A stretch of DNA of 49,839 nt from Haloquadratum sp. Lineage in GTDB: Archaea > Halobacteriota > Halobacteria > Halobacteriales > Haloferacaceae. The stretch covers positions 1 to 49,839 of the forward strand of contig JAQCNF010000163.1 in NCBI GenBank assembly GCA_028275165.1. Reading direction: 5' to 3'. The notes beneath the pieces were generated by a model. That model saw only the letters and a list, made by a program, of their open reading frames with translations, made no database searches and had not been told where the DNA came from. Both the position numbers and the translations under genes were made by a program. This document shows positions 8,988 through 19,010 of this stretch, one piece after another (position 1 is the first letter of the stretch; the number at the start of each line of letters is the position of its first letter).

Positions 8988-9938
8988 ATGTCGGAACAAC
9001 GCAACCGGACGACACAAGCGGCTGTATACGTGGTGGTTGTCACCGCAGCATTGGTCGCTGCAGCCGCTGTAGCGCCGGTGGTGTTAGATACTGTCTCAGA
9101 CTCAGGCTCGGATGAGCCGAGCGTTGCAGTTATTACATTCCGTGGTGGAACAACTGATGCAAACGTTGCTGCAGCAGCAGAAGCAATGCGGGACGTTCGA
9201 CGAAACAGTTCCGTTGATGCAGTCGTGCTTCGTATCGATAGCCCAGGCGGGCCTGTCGATTCGAGTGAGGAATTCTACATGGCTGTCAACCGAACTGCAA
9301 GTGAGATGCCTGTTGTCGCTTACGTTGAAGGCACAGCCGCTTCGGGCGGATATTATGGGATTGCCCCTGCGGATGAAATTATCGTTAAGTCCAGTTCAAC
9401 GGTTGGGAGTATTGGGGTAATCGTACAGGCGCCATTGAGTGCTGTCGAAAATGTTGAGACCCAACGTGAGGTATTCATTCGTTCTGGGCCAGATAAAGCG
9501 CAGATTAGTAAAGATGGAATTCGCAATCAACTAGAGCTTCTTCAAAAGGCATTCGTTGATACGATTATGATTCATCGAGGTGAAGAGTTAGATATCTCTC
9601 GCGAGCAAGTGGCTAATGGAAATACATTCTTGGGACCGAGAGCTGTCGAGAATGGATTTGCCGATAATATCGGTGATCTGAATTTCGCTATTCAGAGGGC
9701 AGCGAATCTGAGTGAAGACATTTCCGAGGATCAATATAATGTGTATTATAAGAGTTCATCACCCACAGAAGTAAATATTCTCGTCCTAAATGAGGATGGT
9801 GAAACGGTCGGTAGTGATACCGCGACAGTGAACCCACAGGCTGAAAATCCAGAGTTCGTTCGACCTGTGCGATACTACGCTGTATGGGGAGTCCCTGCAG
9901 ACACAAATGCGACTGTGGGGGTGAACTCGGATGAGTAA
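8988..9938 (+). CDS. sppA: SppA-type signal peptide peptidase (S49 family)
   Basis: This membrane-anchored serine protease has 316 residues, with one N-terminal hydrophobic segment (about 12-35) and the catalytic domain probably facing outside. Family motifs are LRIDSPGGPVDSSEEFY near 81-97 and GTAASGGYYGIAPADEI near 115-131, with Ser119 as likely nucleophile. STVGSIGVI and SGPDKAQISK follow, with Lys170 as likely general base. Such enzymes clear signal-peptide remnants from the membrane. The next gene's ATG lies within the last codons (ATGAGTAA overlap), so it is coupled to the DUF4350 protein. Confidence 0.9.
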   Translation: MSEQRNRTTQAAVYVVVVTAALVAAAAVAPVVLDTVSDSGSDEPSVAVITFRGGTTDANVAAAAEAMRDVRRNSSVDAVVLRIDSPGGPVDSSEEFYMAVNRTASEMPVVAYVEGTAASGGYYGIAPADEIIVKSSSTVGSIGVIVQAPLSAVENVETQREVFIRSGPDKAQISKDGIRNQLELLQKAFVDTIMIHRGEELDISREQVANGNTFLGPRAVENGFADNIGDLNFAIQRAANLSEDISEDQYNVYYKSSSPTEVNILVLNEDGETVGSDTATVNPQAENPEFVRPVRYYAVWGVPADTNATVGVNSDE

Positions 9939-10929
9939 TCAATTTATCAAACCTCTTGCTGTATTTATTATCCTCTTAGCAGTCTTTGTCGGTATCATCG
10001 CTGCCGTCGGAATCGTCGGGACGTCATCTTCCGCACCTGATGGTGAATCGATTGTTGGGCAGAGCCCACAACAGTTTCAACCAGACAATCTACAGTTCCC
10101 AGGGGATCCTGAAGAGGGTGATATTAGCGTTTCATCTGAGCTTGAGGGAGGAGACATCTTGATCGACCTTCGCCATGATAATCAAATCTCAAGGGCCAAG
10201 CTTGAACCAATCGAAACAGCGCTCCAGGAAGCTGGTCATACTGTAACGTACGACACGGGCGGTGATACCCTACAAGAGCAACTCGCAGACAAAGAGGGCT
10301 ATCTGATCGTCCAGCCGACAAGCTCTTTTGCTGACTCTGAGCGAAACACGATACAGTCATTCACTGCTGATGGTGGCCGTGTAGTCGTCTTAGCTGAGCC
10401 GACCCAGCCAGCAGTCACTTCTCAGAGTCTCTTCGGCAGCTCAACTTCGCTTGTATCATTCGGTGCTGATAAGCTTACCACACAGTATGGCATCATAGTT
10501 GGACCAGAAGTACTCTATAATGCAGATGATGACGCAATGGATAATAACTTCAAATCAATCTATGCCGAACCAACAGCGGGTGGAAGCCTGACGTCCGGTG
10601 CTGAAAGGATAACTTTCGATTCCGGTGGGTATCTGCTATCGACGTCTCAAAGCGAAGCACGGCCTCTCTTTGAGGCAGCCGAAGGCACAAAGACGCTCGA
10701 GACCAGACGAGAGGGCGAGTATATCACTGCGATGAGGAACAAGAACGTCGTCGTCGTTGCAGACTCTGATTTCATCCGTCCATCCGAACTGTATGATGTT
10801 GATAATCAAGTATTCATTTCAAGCCTACTGGAATTCCTTCTCCCTCCTGATGCAAATACTGAGACCACTGTCACAGGAAATGAATCAGTTGGGAATACGA
10901 CACTGACTGAGACGCCAATTTCGACATAG
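9931..10929 (+). CDS. DUF4350-domain membrane-anchored protein
   Basis: This 332-residue protein has one N-terminal transmembrane segment (about 8-30) and a large external domain. The core (ILIDLRHDNQIS, then GGRVVVLAEPTQP, then a late VVVVADSDFI) looks like the DUF4350 / class-I-glutamine-amidotransferase-like fold, with no catalytic Cys evident. The C-terminus is a Thr/Asn-rich tail. The function is unknown. The start overlaps sppA by 8 nt, which suggests that the two products work together at the cell surface. Confidence 0.75.
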   Translation: MSNQFIKPLAVFIILLAVFVGIIAAVGIVGTSSSAPDGESIVGQSPQQFQPDNLQFPGDPEEGDISVSSELEGGDILIDLRHDNQISRAKLEPIETALQEAGHTVTYDTGGDTLQEQLADKEGYLIVQPTSSFADSERNTIQSFTADGGRVVVLAEPTQPAVTSQSLFGSSTSLVSFGADKLTTQYGIIVGPEVLYNADDDAMDNNFKSIYAEPTAGGSLTSGAERITFDSGGYLLSTSQSEARPLFEAAEGTKTLETRREGEYITAMRNKNVVVVADSDFIRPSELYDVDNQVFISSLLEFLLPPDANTETTVTGNESVGNTTLTETPIST

Positions 10930-10980
10930 GATACATTGGAAGTGCTCACGTGTTTCAGGCGGTGGTCGTCTGAGATCTAC

Positions 10981-11448
10981 TCAGTTTGGCAGGGCTGTCC
11001 ACACAATAACGACAGTGACCACGACATAACTCGTTGCTGAGATAGCCCAATCACGACGGATGCTGTGCACTCTCTCCGATGCGATATCCGCTCGTGGGAG
11101 GACGATACCAATAAAGAATCCAACCATCCCAGTGTAGAGCGCGGCTATCGCGAGTAAGATATGTACTGGCGTCGGCCCAACAATCGCCTCACTACTTAGT
11201 CGTAGCCAGACAAACAATGGCCCAGTCAAAATGGCAGCAATGTAGTGAATAAAAATTGCCAGTCGGGATGATGCTGCCGCCGGTGTCTTGTTGGTTAGTA
11301 CGCCAGCAGCCACCCGTGGGGGAGTCTCACCCTCTGGTAGTTGCATCATTACCCGGTCCATTACCAGTGTGGCCACGCCGGCAGCAACACCGCCTACAAG
11401 GAACTGCCCGCTGATGTCGAGCGCTGTATACTGCATCAATGAGTTCAT
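10981..11448 (-). CDS. Four-helix membrane protein, function unknown
   Basis: This 155-residue protein has four hydrophobic segments at about 15-32, 64-82, 93-116 and 132-152. An MQLPEGETPPRVAAGVLT segment lies between the first two. I do not recognise a named family. It converges on the DUF4350 gene (50-nt gap). The gene at 11491-11826 lies upstream on the same strand, 42 nt away. Confidence 0.72.
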   Translation of the reverse strand: MNSLMQYTALDISGQFLVGGVAAGVATLVMDRVMMQLPEGETPPRVAAGVLTNKTPAAASSRLAIFIHYIAAILTGPLFVWLRLSSEAIVGPTPVHILLAIAALYTGMVGFFIGIVLPRADIASERVHSIRRDWAISATSYVVVTVVIVWTALPN

Positions 11449-11490
11449 ACACTCGTGTCGTAGACGCCCTCTATCGATGTTACGATTATT

Positions 11491-11826
11491 TCATCTAATT
11501 GGTGCGTCTCCGGAATACGTATGAATGTTGTTATGTGATTCAACGAATTCGTACTGTAATGGCGGATCGATACCCCACGATTGTAACCTTTTCTCGATAG
11601 CATCAACAATCGTCTCAACGTATGAACCATATGCCCGAAGATGTGCGTGTGATTGAGTGTGTGAGATGGAGTACTCAATACGTGCCTGACCTGCGGATGA
11701 GTTCAATGAAATTCGGACTCGTAAGTCATTACGAAGTTGCTGATTGAGGGGCTCTGTATCACGCGTCAATAGATCAGCACCAAATTGATCGATGGCGCTC
11801 AGCACCGAATCAGGGATATGATTCAT
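11491..11826 (-). CDS. Small haloarchaeal protein, function unknown
   Basis: About 111 residues from the ATG at 11826 (another in-frame ATG at 11850 would add eight). The protein is soluble and of mixed alpha/beta composition, with a segment rich in His, Ser and Tyr in the middle. No known domain was recognised. With the preferred start it overlaps the end of the upstream gene by 17 nt, so it forms a coupled pair with it. Confidence 0.6.
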   Translation of the reverse strand: MNHIPDSVLSAIDQFGADLLTRDTEPLNQQLRNDLRVRISLNSSAGQARIEYSISHTQSHAHLRAYGSYVETIVDAIEKRLQSWGIDPPLQYEFVESHNNIHTYSGDAPIR

Positions 11827-12142
11827 TTGACGCTGAGTCAATGCGCTCACTCACAGTATCTAACTCTGCTTGGACTTCTGTTGCTGCTGCTTCAATCGTT
11901 TCAAACTGAACAGTCTCTCCACCCGAGCATCCTCGTGTTGGCTTGATTTGTACTGCTGCGTCGGTTAAATAAGCAGGCCGAGCAGTAACCTTCGCAACAG
12001 CACACATCCCGTCTGGGTCTGGCAGTCGATACTCAATGATTCCGCCCGTATGCTCATATCGCTTCCACTTCCCGGAAGCAGGTGGAAGTGCATTACTGAG
12101 TGCTGTTGGATCCGCAGCGGTATCAGTGTCTAAACGTTCCAT
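11810..12142 (-). CDS. Small acidic haloarchaeal protein, function unknown
   Basis: A 110-residue protein with a conserved-looking core (SGKWKRYEHTGGIIEYRLPD, then a CSGGETVQFETIEAA stretch) and a helical, acidic C-terminal end. No family was recognised. It overlaps the following gene on the same strand, and the pair looks like one transcription unit. Confidence 0.62.
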   Translation of the reverse strand: MERLDTDTAADPTALSNALPPASGKWKRYEHTGGIIEYRLPDPDGMCAVAKVTARPAYLTDAAVQIKPTRGCSGGETVQFETIEAAATEVQAELDTVSERIDSASNESYP

Positions 12143-12653
12143 ATATTATTCTAACTGGCCACACGGTCAAGTATGTTTCAGCCACCCTCCTCACAGTGCT
12201 TCGACGAGGGCACTAACATAACTGAACGCTCTCTGTGAAGACTCAGACACGTCTAAACTAAACCACGACCTGGACAACGACAAAACCACCTGCATATGAC
12301 GCTGATACCAACACAGTCACGTCCAACGATCAAAAGACACACTGTATACATCTATCAACGAATAGGGCGACTATTCAGTGTCAGACAGAGACCTGTGCGG
12401 TGATAACGAACGCTCCGATTCTCGACGCAGTTTATCTGACACCGAGGCGGCCCACGGAAGAAACGACCTGAGTGTTTCGGGGTCGGACGAAAATGGAAAC
12501 TGCGGAGTTCAGTTTCTATGACGACGAGTAAGTGTGGCTCTCAGTGACCCTAAGGCGATTCACTGGATTCATCGGATAGCAAACGTCATGATGCTTTCGT
12601 TGACAATCATAACCGACGCTATCATGCGTGTAGAACCGCTAACACTCATAGAA
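12143..12653. other. Gene-free stretch upstream of the DUF4397 lipoprotein
   Basis: No convincing gene here. The plus frame upstream of 12654 is open back to 12534, but the twin-arginine start at 12654 fits much better. An inverted GTGTCAGA (12378-12385) and TCTGACAC (12435-12442) are separated by 49 bp. They might be an old insertion end, but that is weak. Confidence 0.4.
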
Positions 12654-14189
12654 ATGTCGGAAGAGAAGAAACTCACACGACGACGTATTCTCACTGGCGT
12701 TGGCGCTGGATCAGCGGCTCTTGCTGGGTGTAGTGGGCAGAGTGGGACCACTCCAACCCCGACAGAGGACAGCGCAACAGATACCCCAAGCACGATGGAG
12801 ACCTCAACACAGATGGGTGAAGACGAATCTGGGATGGCAAATATCCGGATAGCCCATCTTTCGCCAGACGCACCGAACGTCGATGTCTCGGTCAATGGGA
12901 GCGTCATTTTTGAGGACGTCAGCTTTGGAACTGTGAGCGAATATGTCGGGTCTCCTGCAGGTGAACAGCAGGTCCGGATCACGACTACCGGTAACGATGA
13001 GACGACTGTTTTCGAAGGCACAGTCCCCACCGAAGCGGAGACTAATTATACAGTCACTGCACGTGGGGAGATCAGTGAGGGTGCAGATGAACCGTTTGAA
13101 CTGCTCACACTGGAAGGGAGTAACTCGACCCCTGGCTCAAACATGGCGCGAGTGCGGCTTGTCCATGTGTCCCCTGATGCACCAGCAGTCGATGTGACGC
13201 TTGCTTCTAACGGTGACGTGCTCTATGACGGTGTTACGTATGGCGACTCCGCTAATGTCACCGTCCCAGCAGGCGACTACACGCTACAGGTACGCGGCGA
13301 CTCAATGAGCAACGATGGTGATGTGGTCGCAGAATTTGACGTCACTCTCAGGGGTGAAGAGGCATACACTGCATTTGCGGGCGGATATCTCTCAACAGAT
13401 GATGACCCATCAGATTCCGCATTTGGCCTACTGGTCTCACAGGATACTGCGGCGGGCGCGACATCAGGCTTCTTGACTGCAACGACCAGCACGACTACGA
13501 ATCTCCGGGTAGCACACCTTTCGCCAAACGCGCCGAACGTCAACGTCTCTCTTGACGGGAATGCAATTCTTGAGGATGTTGGCTTCGGAGCAGTCAGTGA
13601 ATACCTGGAGGCACCAGTGGGTGAACGGCAGATTCAGATCACCTTGGCCGATGACGCCGGGACGACTGTCACCGAAAGGTCAGTGTCTATCGAAGCAGAG
13701 ACCGACTATACGATTGCAGCGAGCGGAGAAGTTGGTGACGCTGCTGATGAACCATTCCAACTCCTTGCTCTTCGGGATGACAACTCGGAGGTTCAAGATG
13801 ATTCTACCCGAATTCGAGTTGTTCATCTATCACCCGATGCGTCGTCAGTCGACGTCACGGTTGATTCAACGATGAATACACTCTTTGACGGAGTGGCATA
13901 CGGTGAGTCTGGCTATACAACAGTCCCTGCAGGTGAGTATACGCTTAATATCCGCGACGATATGATGGGAATGAGTAATACCGGCGACATAGTCCAAACA
14001 GTAGACGTGACACTTGCAGAGGGAGAAACATACACTGCCTTTGCTGGTGGCTATCTTACCCCGGACGACGACCCGGCCGATACGGCGTTTGGTGTGCTTG
14101 TCTCACAAGACACAGCAAGTGGTGGGACATCTGGACTGACCGGTAAGAGCCCAAGTGAAGAAGACGATTCAGGCTCTGGGTACTACTGA
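12654..14189 (+). CDS. Tat-exported lipoprotein with four DUF4397 modules
   Basis: This 511-residue surface protein starts with a Tat signal (RRRILTGVGAGS) and a lipobox LAGC with Cys26 as the likely lipid anchor. A Thr/Ser/Glu-rich linker follows. Four DUF4397 beta-sandwich modules come next, each opening with a motif like RVAHLSPDAPNVDV (near residues 62, 164, 284 and 388). Modules 1+2 and 3+4 form two similar halves, each ending with AFAGGYL and LLVSQDTA or VLVSQDTA. The role is unknown; DUF4397 is common in secreted proteins. I chose the ATG at 12654 because the upstream extension would bury the Tat signal. Confidence 0.85.
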   Translation: MSEEKKLTRRRILTGVGAGSAALAGCSGQSGTTPTPTEDSATDTPSTMETSTQMGEDESGMANIRIAHLSPDAPNVDVSVNGSVIFEDVSFGTVSEYVGSPAGEQQVRITTTGNDETTVFEGTVPTEAETNYTVTARGEISEGADEPFELLTLEGSNSTPGSNMARVRLVHVSPDAPAVDVTLASNGDVLYDGVTYGDSANVTVPAGDYTLQVRGDSMSNDGDVVAEFDVTLRGEEAYTAFAGGYLSTDDDPSDSAFGLLVSQDTAAGATSGFLTATTSTTTNLRVAHLSPNAPNVNVSLDGNAILEDVGFGAVSEYLEAPVGERQIQITLADDAGTTVTERSVSIEAETDYTIAASGEVGDAADEPFQLLALRDDNSEVQDDSTRIRVVHLSPDASSVDVTVDSTMNTLFDGVAYGESGYTTVPAGEYTLNIRDDMMGMSNTGDIVQTVDVTLAEGETYTAFAGGYLTPDDDPADTAFGVLVSQDTASGGTSGLTGKSPSEEDDSGSGYY

Positions 14190-14596
14190 GACTCTATCAA
14201 GAATACCGGAGTCCCGCTCAAAACAAATGCCAGACCAACCGCTTCGTAGTTGAGGGAGAACAAATCTCTCTAAGAAGAGAGCGAGTCTCTCAGTTCACAC
14301 GCTCTTAGGTATATAAGCCATCTGGTAAAATTGAGCATTCCAATCATAACGGAACGATGACAGCACAGATCTACGAGGCCGGATCAAAATAAATTATGAG
14401 AATCGGATGTCGCATTGCAGATAGCTCATTCCAGTATACACCACATGAGTGATTTGCTTCTGAGTGTCTATTAGCGTCAATGACTGGCATGTGTTCGAGT
14501 GGAAAAATGGTGATGTATTCTTTCACAGGTCAGTGTATCATCTCCACAGAGGCATGAGTCCAAACTATTATACTGAGGTCTCCCCTCTGGCAGTCG
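14190..14596. other. Intergenic region with amylase promoter
   Basis: No gene was seen. CTATTATACTG, centred near 14570, lies 27 nt before the amylase ATG and is a good TATA-like box. The remainder is AT-rich and shows a few short palindromes only. Confidence 0.5.
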
Positions 14597-16819
14597 ATGG
14601 CACGCCAAACACCATCTCATAGTCATCACCCTGGTCCACCACGGTTTCTCCAAGTAGGCGAGCGTATTGCTGACCCGATTTTCGTCGATATGGCACATGG
14701 ATTTGATCGAGACAACCTTGCTCCAACAATTGCAGGCAAGCCCGAGCGAAACCCAGAAAACTATCACAGGGATGCGTTTAGCTGGCGCCTATCAGCTCGA
14801 CCACCCAATAGTTCAGCTACGATTAAACATGCGCTGACAGCACATGATGATGGGGAGCGGTACGATCACGGGTTACACCACACCGCTGAATTTGAGCCTG
14901 ATGAGCCAGGCCGGTATATCATGCAGCTACATGCTCCTGACGGTATGCATGAACTGACATTGCAGGTATTCGATGGAGAGATGCCCGCAGGTGCCAAGGC
15001 AGGCACCACTCACCGATCAAACGCCGCCGATGGACTCCCACGGATCAACCTGAGGGGGCATTATGACTCGGAAACGGCAACGTTCATTATTGAGTCCAAC
15101 CCAGCAATCTCTTCTAACAGCCACGCACATGAATCGGAACTCATCGTTGAGTTTCTTCCGCACGATGCGAGTGAGCTCGAAACCACAGACATGAGTATTG
15201 AATCGACGTCAGCGCAGATCCCCGCTGCAGCATTAGACGGCCCTACAAGCATCTATGCTGCTCCGTTCGATGGTCAGCGCGTTGGGATCCGCGATCAGAT
15301 TGTCCTTGACCCCGAATCTGAGACAGTGTCACTGCCGAACCGTCCGCCAGACTGGCTTGACGATGCAGTTATATATGAAATTTTCACACGGTCGTTCGCA
15401 GGTGCACCAGGTGAGACGACATTCGGAACGCTCACTGACCGAGTAACATATCTAGATTCCTTGGGTGTGGATGTGGTGTGGTTGACACCGATCATCCCCG
15501 CGTGGAGCCCGACTGTTGATCGAGCCCCAGGTGGGCCACATGGATACAGTGCGACTGACTATTTTGATATCGCTGACGATTTAGGAACGTTGGCAGACTT
15601 TGAGACATTTGTCGACCACTGCCACGAGCACAATATTCGGGTGTGTTTCGATTTAGTGATCAACCACTGTGGGTGGCCACATCCATTCTTTCAAGATACT
15701 ATCGAGAAACTCGGACCAACGCCACAAGAGACCGGCGCATTTCCAGCGATTGAATCGTGGGACACTGACTCACAGTACTTTGACTGGTTTGATCGTCAGA
15801 GAGGGGCAACCTCTGACGACGCTGCCCCTGCACAGACAAGCTTCTTTGATGTCAGATATCAGCCAAATCTCAATTTTGATAATATTGCCCTCCGTGAGCA
15901 CGCTTTAGCAGTCGTTGAGTTTTGGGCTGAGCGGGTCGATGGATTCCGCTGTGATATCGCATGGGGAGTGCCACACAGCTTCTGGACGGAGGTTCGCGAG
16001 CGCGTACACGCGATAAATAGCGAGTTCTTTTTACTCGGAGAGGCTATTCCACGAACAGCCGCGTTCGCCGCCTCAGAGTTCGATTGCCACTTCGACACGA
16101 CAGGGTTTACACAGACTGCCCATGCCATCGCTCGAGGGGAGCGCCTACCAAGGGATCTACTCCAGGCTATTGCCGCTCGTCGCCATGACGGGTTTCCGCG
16201 GTATACACGCGTGCTGAACGCCACGGAGAATCATGACGAAGCTAGGTTGGGCTATGAAGCAACGACAGGTCATCGAGAAGCTCCAGCACACGCTCAGCGA
16301 GCCGCCGCAGCAGCTGCGTTCACTCTTCCCGGTATCCCGATGATCTATTATGGTCAAGAGCGGCGTATCACTGAACATGGCCGACGTCGACAGCCCGCTT
16401 ATCCTGACGACCCTGACCGGTGTGATGATATTGAGTCTGATCCATACAAGCGGGCGTTCATGAACTGGTCAGTGCTTCCGACAGATCACTTCAATTTCTA
16501 TCAGCGACTCATTTCATATTATCACAGCTCAGATGTCCTTGGTCCCGAGGCTGAGCTCATGCGAGTTGCCTATGACACTGAGGCGGCGACAGACATACTT
16601 GTCTTCGGTCGAGATGCTGGCGCACAGAAGCGTATTGTCGTCGTCAATTTTGCTGCTGAGCCACGGAGAGTAGATCTCCGCTCGGTCGTTGACACGAATA
16701 ATACATTTACGCAGCATGATATAGGCGTTGCATGTGATGATAATCTCGTTACGATTGAGGTCGACACGCTGGCAATTCTTCCGACGCCAACGCTCCTTGG
16801 ACAGTCTTATATATCATGA
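14597..16819 (+). CDS. GH13 alpha-amylase family glycoside hydrolase
   Basis: This 740-residue enzyme has a ~250-residue N-terminal beta-rich region like those of cyclomaltodextrinase or neopullulanase types, then the (beta/alpha)8 GH13 domain. Conserved regions are intact: DLVINH (352-357), GFRCDIAW with nucleophile Asp453, LLGEA with acid/base Glu482, and NATENHDEAR with Asp547. No signal peptide is visible, so it likely acts in the cytoplasm on malto-oligosaccharides or storage glucan. Linkage specificity cannot be read from sequence. The start is supported by a TATA-like box at -27. It is flanked by gene-free DNA on both sides. Confidence 0.9.
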   Translation: MARQTPSHSHHPGPPRFLQVGERIADPIFVDMAHGFDRDNLAPTIAGKPERNPENYHRDAFSWRLSARPPNSSATIKHALTAHDDGERYDHGLHHTAEFEPDEPGRYIMQLHAPDGMHELTLQVFDGEMPAGAKAGTTHRSNAADGLPRINLRGHYDSETATFIIESNPAISSNSHAHESELIVEFLPHDASELETTDMSIESTSAQIPAAALDGPTSIYAAPFDGQRVGIRDQIVLDPESETVSLPNRPPDWLDDAVIYEIFTRSFAGAPGETTFGTLTDRVTYLDSLGVDVVWLTPIIPAWSPTVDRAPGGPHGYSATDYFDIADDLGTLADFETFVDHCHEHNIRVCFDLVINHCGWPHPFFQDTIEKLGPTPQETGAFPAIESWDTDSQYFDWFDRQRGATSDDAAPAQTSFFDVRYQPNLNFDNIALREHALAVVEFWAERVDGFRCDIAWGVPHSFWTEVRERVHAINSEFFLLGEAIPRTAAFAASEFDCHFDTTGFTQTAHAIARGERLPRDLLQAIAARRHDGFPRYTRVLNATENHDEARLGYEATTGHREAPAHAQRAAAAAAFTLPGIPMIYYGQERRITEHGRRRQPAYPDDPDRCDDIESDPYKRAFMNWSVLPTDHFNFYQRLISYYHSSDVLGPEAELMRVAYDTEAATDILVFGRDAGAQKRIVVVNFAAEPRRVDLRSVVDTNNTFTQHDIGVACDDNLVTIEVDTLAILPTPTLLGQSYIS

Positions 16820-17248
16820 TCTGTCGAACTGGCTGGCACTCGGTAGATACTTTTCAGTCGATCGGACACATGCAATTTGCTTCAATCATCCGTGGATCTC
16901 CGCGGCCACGTGTCGAGAGCACTGAGAGAAGCGGACCAATCGTGGTTTTTGACCTTTCTAAGGAGTGCGCGGATATCAGTAAATGATCAGCTAACATGCA
17001 TTTAGATATGCCTTGCAGTTTGTAGCTTTCTGAAATCAACAGCCATCTGGCTCAGGCTAAAATCCACTGATGTGGTTATTGAAAGGAGGTCACTCAGGCA
17101 GTCACTGTCAGTGCCCGTAATATCGTCCCGCACTGAGTATCCCGATGGTGAGACAGATGGTTCAAACGCCTGTCTGGTCTCACGAATCAGTAACTCCAGA
17201 TGTCGATTTAAATACGATGACCACATTGCCGGGAATGTGTCAGGAGAC
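16820..17248. other. Gene-free stretch with promoter of the zinc-ribbon gene
   Basis: A TTTAAATA box at 17207-17214, an AGGAG at 17242-17246 and the ATG at 17249 fit a transcript with a short leader. An 82-codon minus-strand frame at 17002-17250 is open but has no supporting signal. Nothing else was recognised. Confidence 0.45.
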
Positions 17249-17455
17249 ATGAATCAACGATGTCCAGATTGCGACGTAACTGCCGAAGAAATGGAACCGC
17301 GCAGTGCTCAAGGGTATGCAATCCAGCTTGTTTCTGATGAGAGCCGTGAAGGTATCTTGGGAAAGATTGGACTCAAGGAGAGTTATGATGCGACCAGCTA
17401 TGTTTGTCCAGAGTGCGGATTGACCCGGCTCTATGCGGATATTAGTGAAGAATAA
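17249..17455 (+). CDS. Small two-knuckle zinc-ribbon protein
   Basis: A 68-residue protein with CPDC at residues 5-8 and CPEC near 53-56, the two halves of a zinc ribbon. Between them is a helical stretch. The type is frequent among haloarchaeal small proteins, and its function is unknown. The frame extends upstream to 17072, but the ATG at 17249 is preferred: AGGAG lies just before it and a TTTAAATA box lies about 40 nt upstream. Confidence 0.75.
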   Translation: MNQRCPDCDVTAEEMEPRSAQGYAIQLVSDESREGILGKIGLKESYDATSYVCPECGLTRLYADISEE

Positions 17456-17658
17456 CACGTGATCGCAAGCCCCACGAAGCGAGTGCTTTGACCCTCAGGC
17501 GCGAGAGAGAGCCGACAACTGATGTAGCAAACAAGATCACAATCGCAGGCCCGACTCACAGATATCTGGTTTCAGCAATGGTTGTGGGTCACAGTACAAT
17601 CCTGTCGCTATCATCACACTCGACACTCCTGAAGAAGCCATGGGAGACTGGCAAGCAG

Positions 17659-18669
17659 TCAGTCAGCAAAGTCGACACTCGTGATTTCGAACTGTGCTCC
17701 ACCACTGGAACTCTCGGTTACCTGTATCTCCCACCTGTGTCCGGTCACAATCTGTTGGACGATACTTAGCCCGAACCCAATTCCGTCCTCATCAGTCGTG
17801 TACCCTGTCTCAAACACGCGGGTGCGCTTGGTTGGTGAGATACCAGGCCCATTATCGGCAACGTAGAATCCATCTTGGGTGATATCGAGAGTTACGTCAA
17901 CCTCTGCTCCAGCATGTTCAATTGCATTCCGCATGAGATTTTCAAAGAGTTGCTGTAAGCGAGGCTCGTTAGCCAGTATATGTGGGTCCGACTCGGGTGT
18001 GTGTAGGGTTGCCTGTTTGGTATCTACGTTTTGCCATGCTCGCTCTGCAATAGCTCGTATCGAAGACGGCGTCGTCTCACTCACTTTCCCACTCCGTGCG
18101 AGTCCCAAAAGCTCAGTAATCAACACATTCATTCGATCAAGCGCATTCTCAACGAGGTGTAGCTCATCTCGGTCGATATCATCCTGTAGTAGATCGAGAT
18201 ATCCCTGAGCAACATTTAATGGATTTCGCAGGTCATGAGAAACGACGCTCGCGAAGTTTTCGAGCCGCTCGTTCTGTCGCTTGATTTCTTCTTTCCGAGC
18301 TTTCTGTTCTGAGATATCCTTAATTGTTCCAAAATGATATGCCGTGCCCTCAATTGAGCGTCGCGTCGTAATTGTCCTCACCGGAACCTGCCGATTATTA
18401 TATGTATGTAGCGTCTCAGTTTCTCGTGTTTCATCCGTATCAAACGATGTCCAATACCGGTCAAATTTGTCCGCTTCGATCGCTGGGACAACCTTCCACA
18501 GTGCTTCGCCGATTAATTCTGAGGGTGTGACATCGAATAGATCTGCATATGATTGATTGACGTATATGTAACGACCATCTTCGTCATAAATACCGACACC
18601 AACACCAACTGACTTGACCATCTTAGCAAAGAACTGTGGGGCAAGGTCATTCGGATCACTTTGGTCCAT
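17659..18669 (-). CDS. PAS-domain sensor histidine kinase
   Basis: 336 residues from the ATG at 18669. One PAS domain (about 15-120, with VGIYDEDGRYIYVNQSYADL) is followed by a kinase core. The H-box is NFASVVSHDLRNPLN (phospho-acceptor His about 145), the N-box ENLMRNAIEH, the G1 box VADNGPGIS and the G2 box GFGLSIVQQI. No membrane segment is seen, so it senses a cytoplasmic signal. No response regulator is adjacent, so its partner is unknown. The ATG at 18735 would add 22 atypical residues and is not preferred. Confidence 0.9.
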   Translation of the reverse strand: MDQSDPNDLAPQFFAKMVKSVGVGVGIYDEDGRYIYVNQSYADLFDVTPSELIGEALWKVVPAIEADKFDRYWTSFDTDETRETETLHTYNNRQVPVRTITTRRSIEGTAYHFGTIKDISEQKARKEEIKRQNERLENFASVVSHDLRNPLNVAQGYLDLLQDDIDRDELHLVENALDRMNVLITELLGLARSGKVSETTPSSIRAIAERAWQNVDTKQATLHTPESDPHILANEPRLQQLFENLMRNAIEHAGAEVDVTLDITQDGFYVADNGPGISPTKRTRVFETGYTTDEDGIGFGLSIVQQIVTGHRWEIQVTESSSGGAQFEITSVDFAD

Positions 18670-19010
18670 AATGTATGAAGGATATGAGCTATGAATATTC
18701 TCTTTGGGTTCTCCATGGAGAATCACCGAGACCAACGACAGGCGGCAATGTGGGACAGGCCAGATATGGTCGGTTAAGCTGCGTTTTCACGTCACACAAC
18801 AGAGAGTGAAAATCGAATACTGTGAGTTTGAGTGTGTTCGTAGTGGTATTCAATAGACAGTCATAGAGTCTGCTCATCATCCGCTCGCTCAGCATCATTA
18901 CCGCGGAAACGGTATGACCGCGATGGCCGGTATCGGATCATAAGCCGTTCAGAGATCAAACAATTACCCTTGTACAATATATTCTTCGAGTCTGGGGGGG
19001 ATTCGCACTC

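Noticed and set aside
12378-12442. Inverted GTGTCAGA / TCTGACAC pair as a MITE
   Set aside because: Only 8 bp, no target duplication and no second copy in the window.
17002-17250. 82-codon minus-strand frame divergent from the small zinc-ribbon gene
   Set aside because: No promoter at the right distance and it overlaps the zinc-ribbon gene's promoter.
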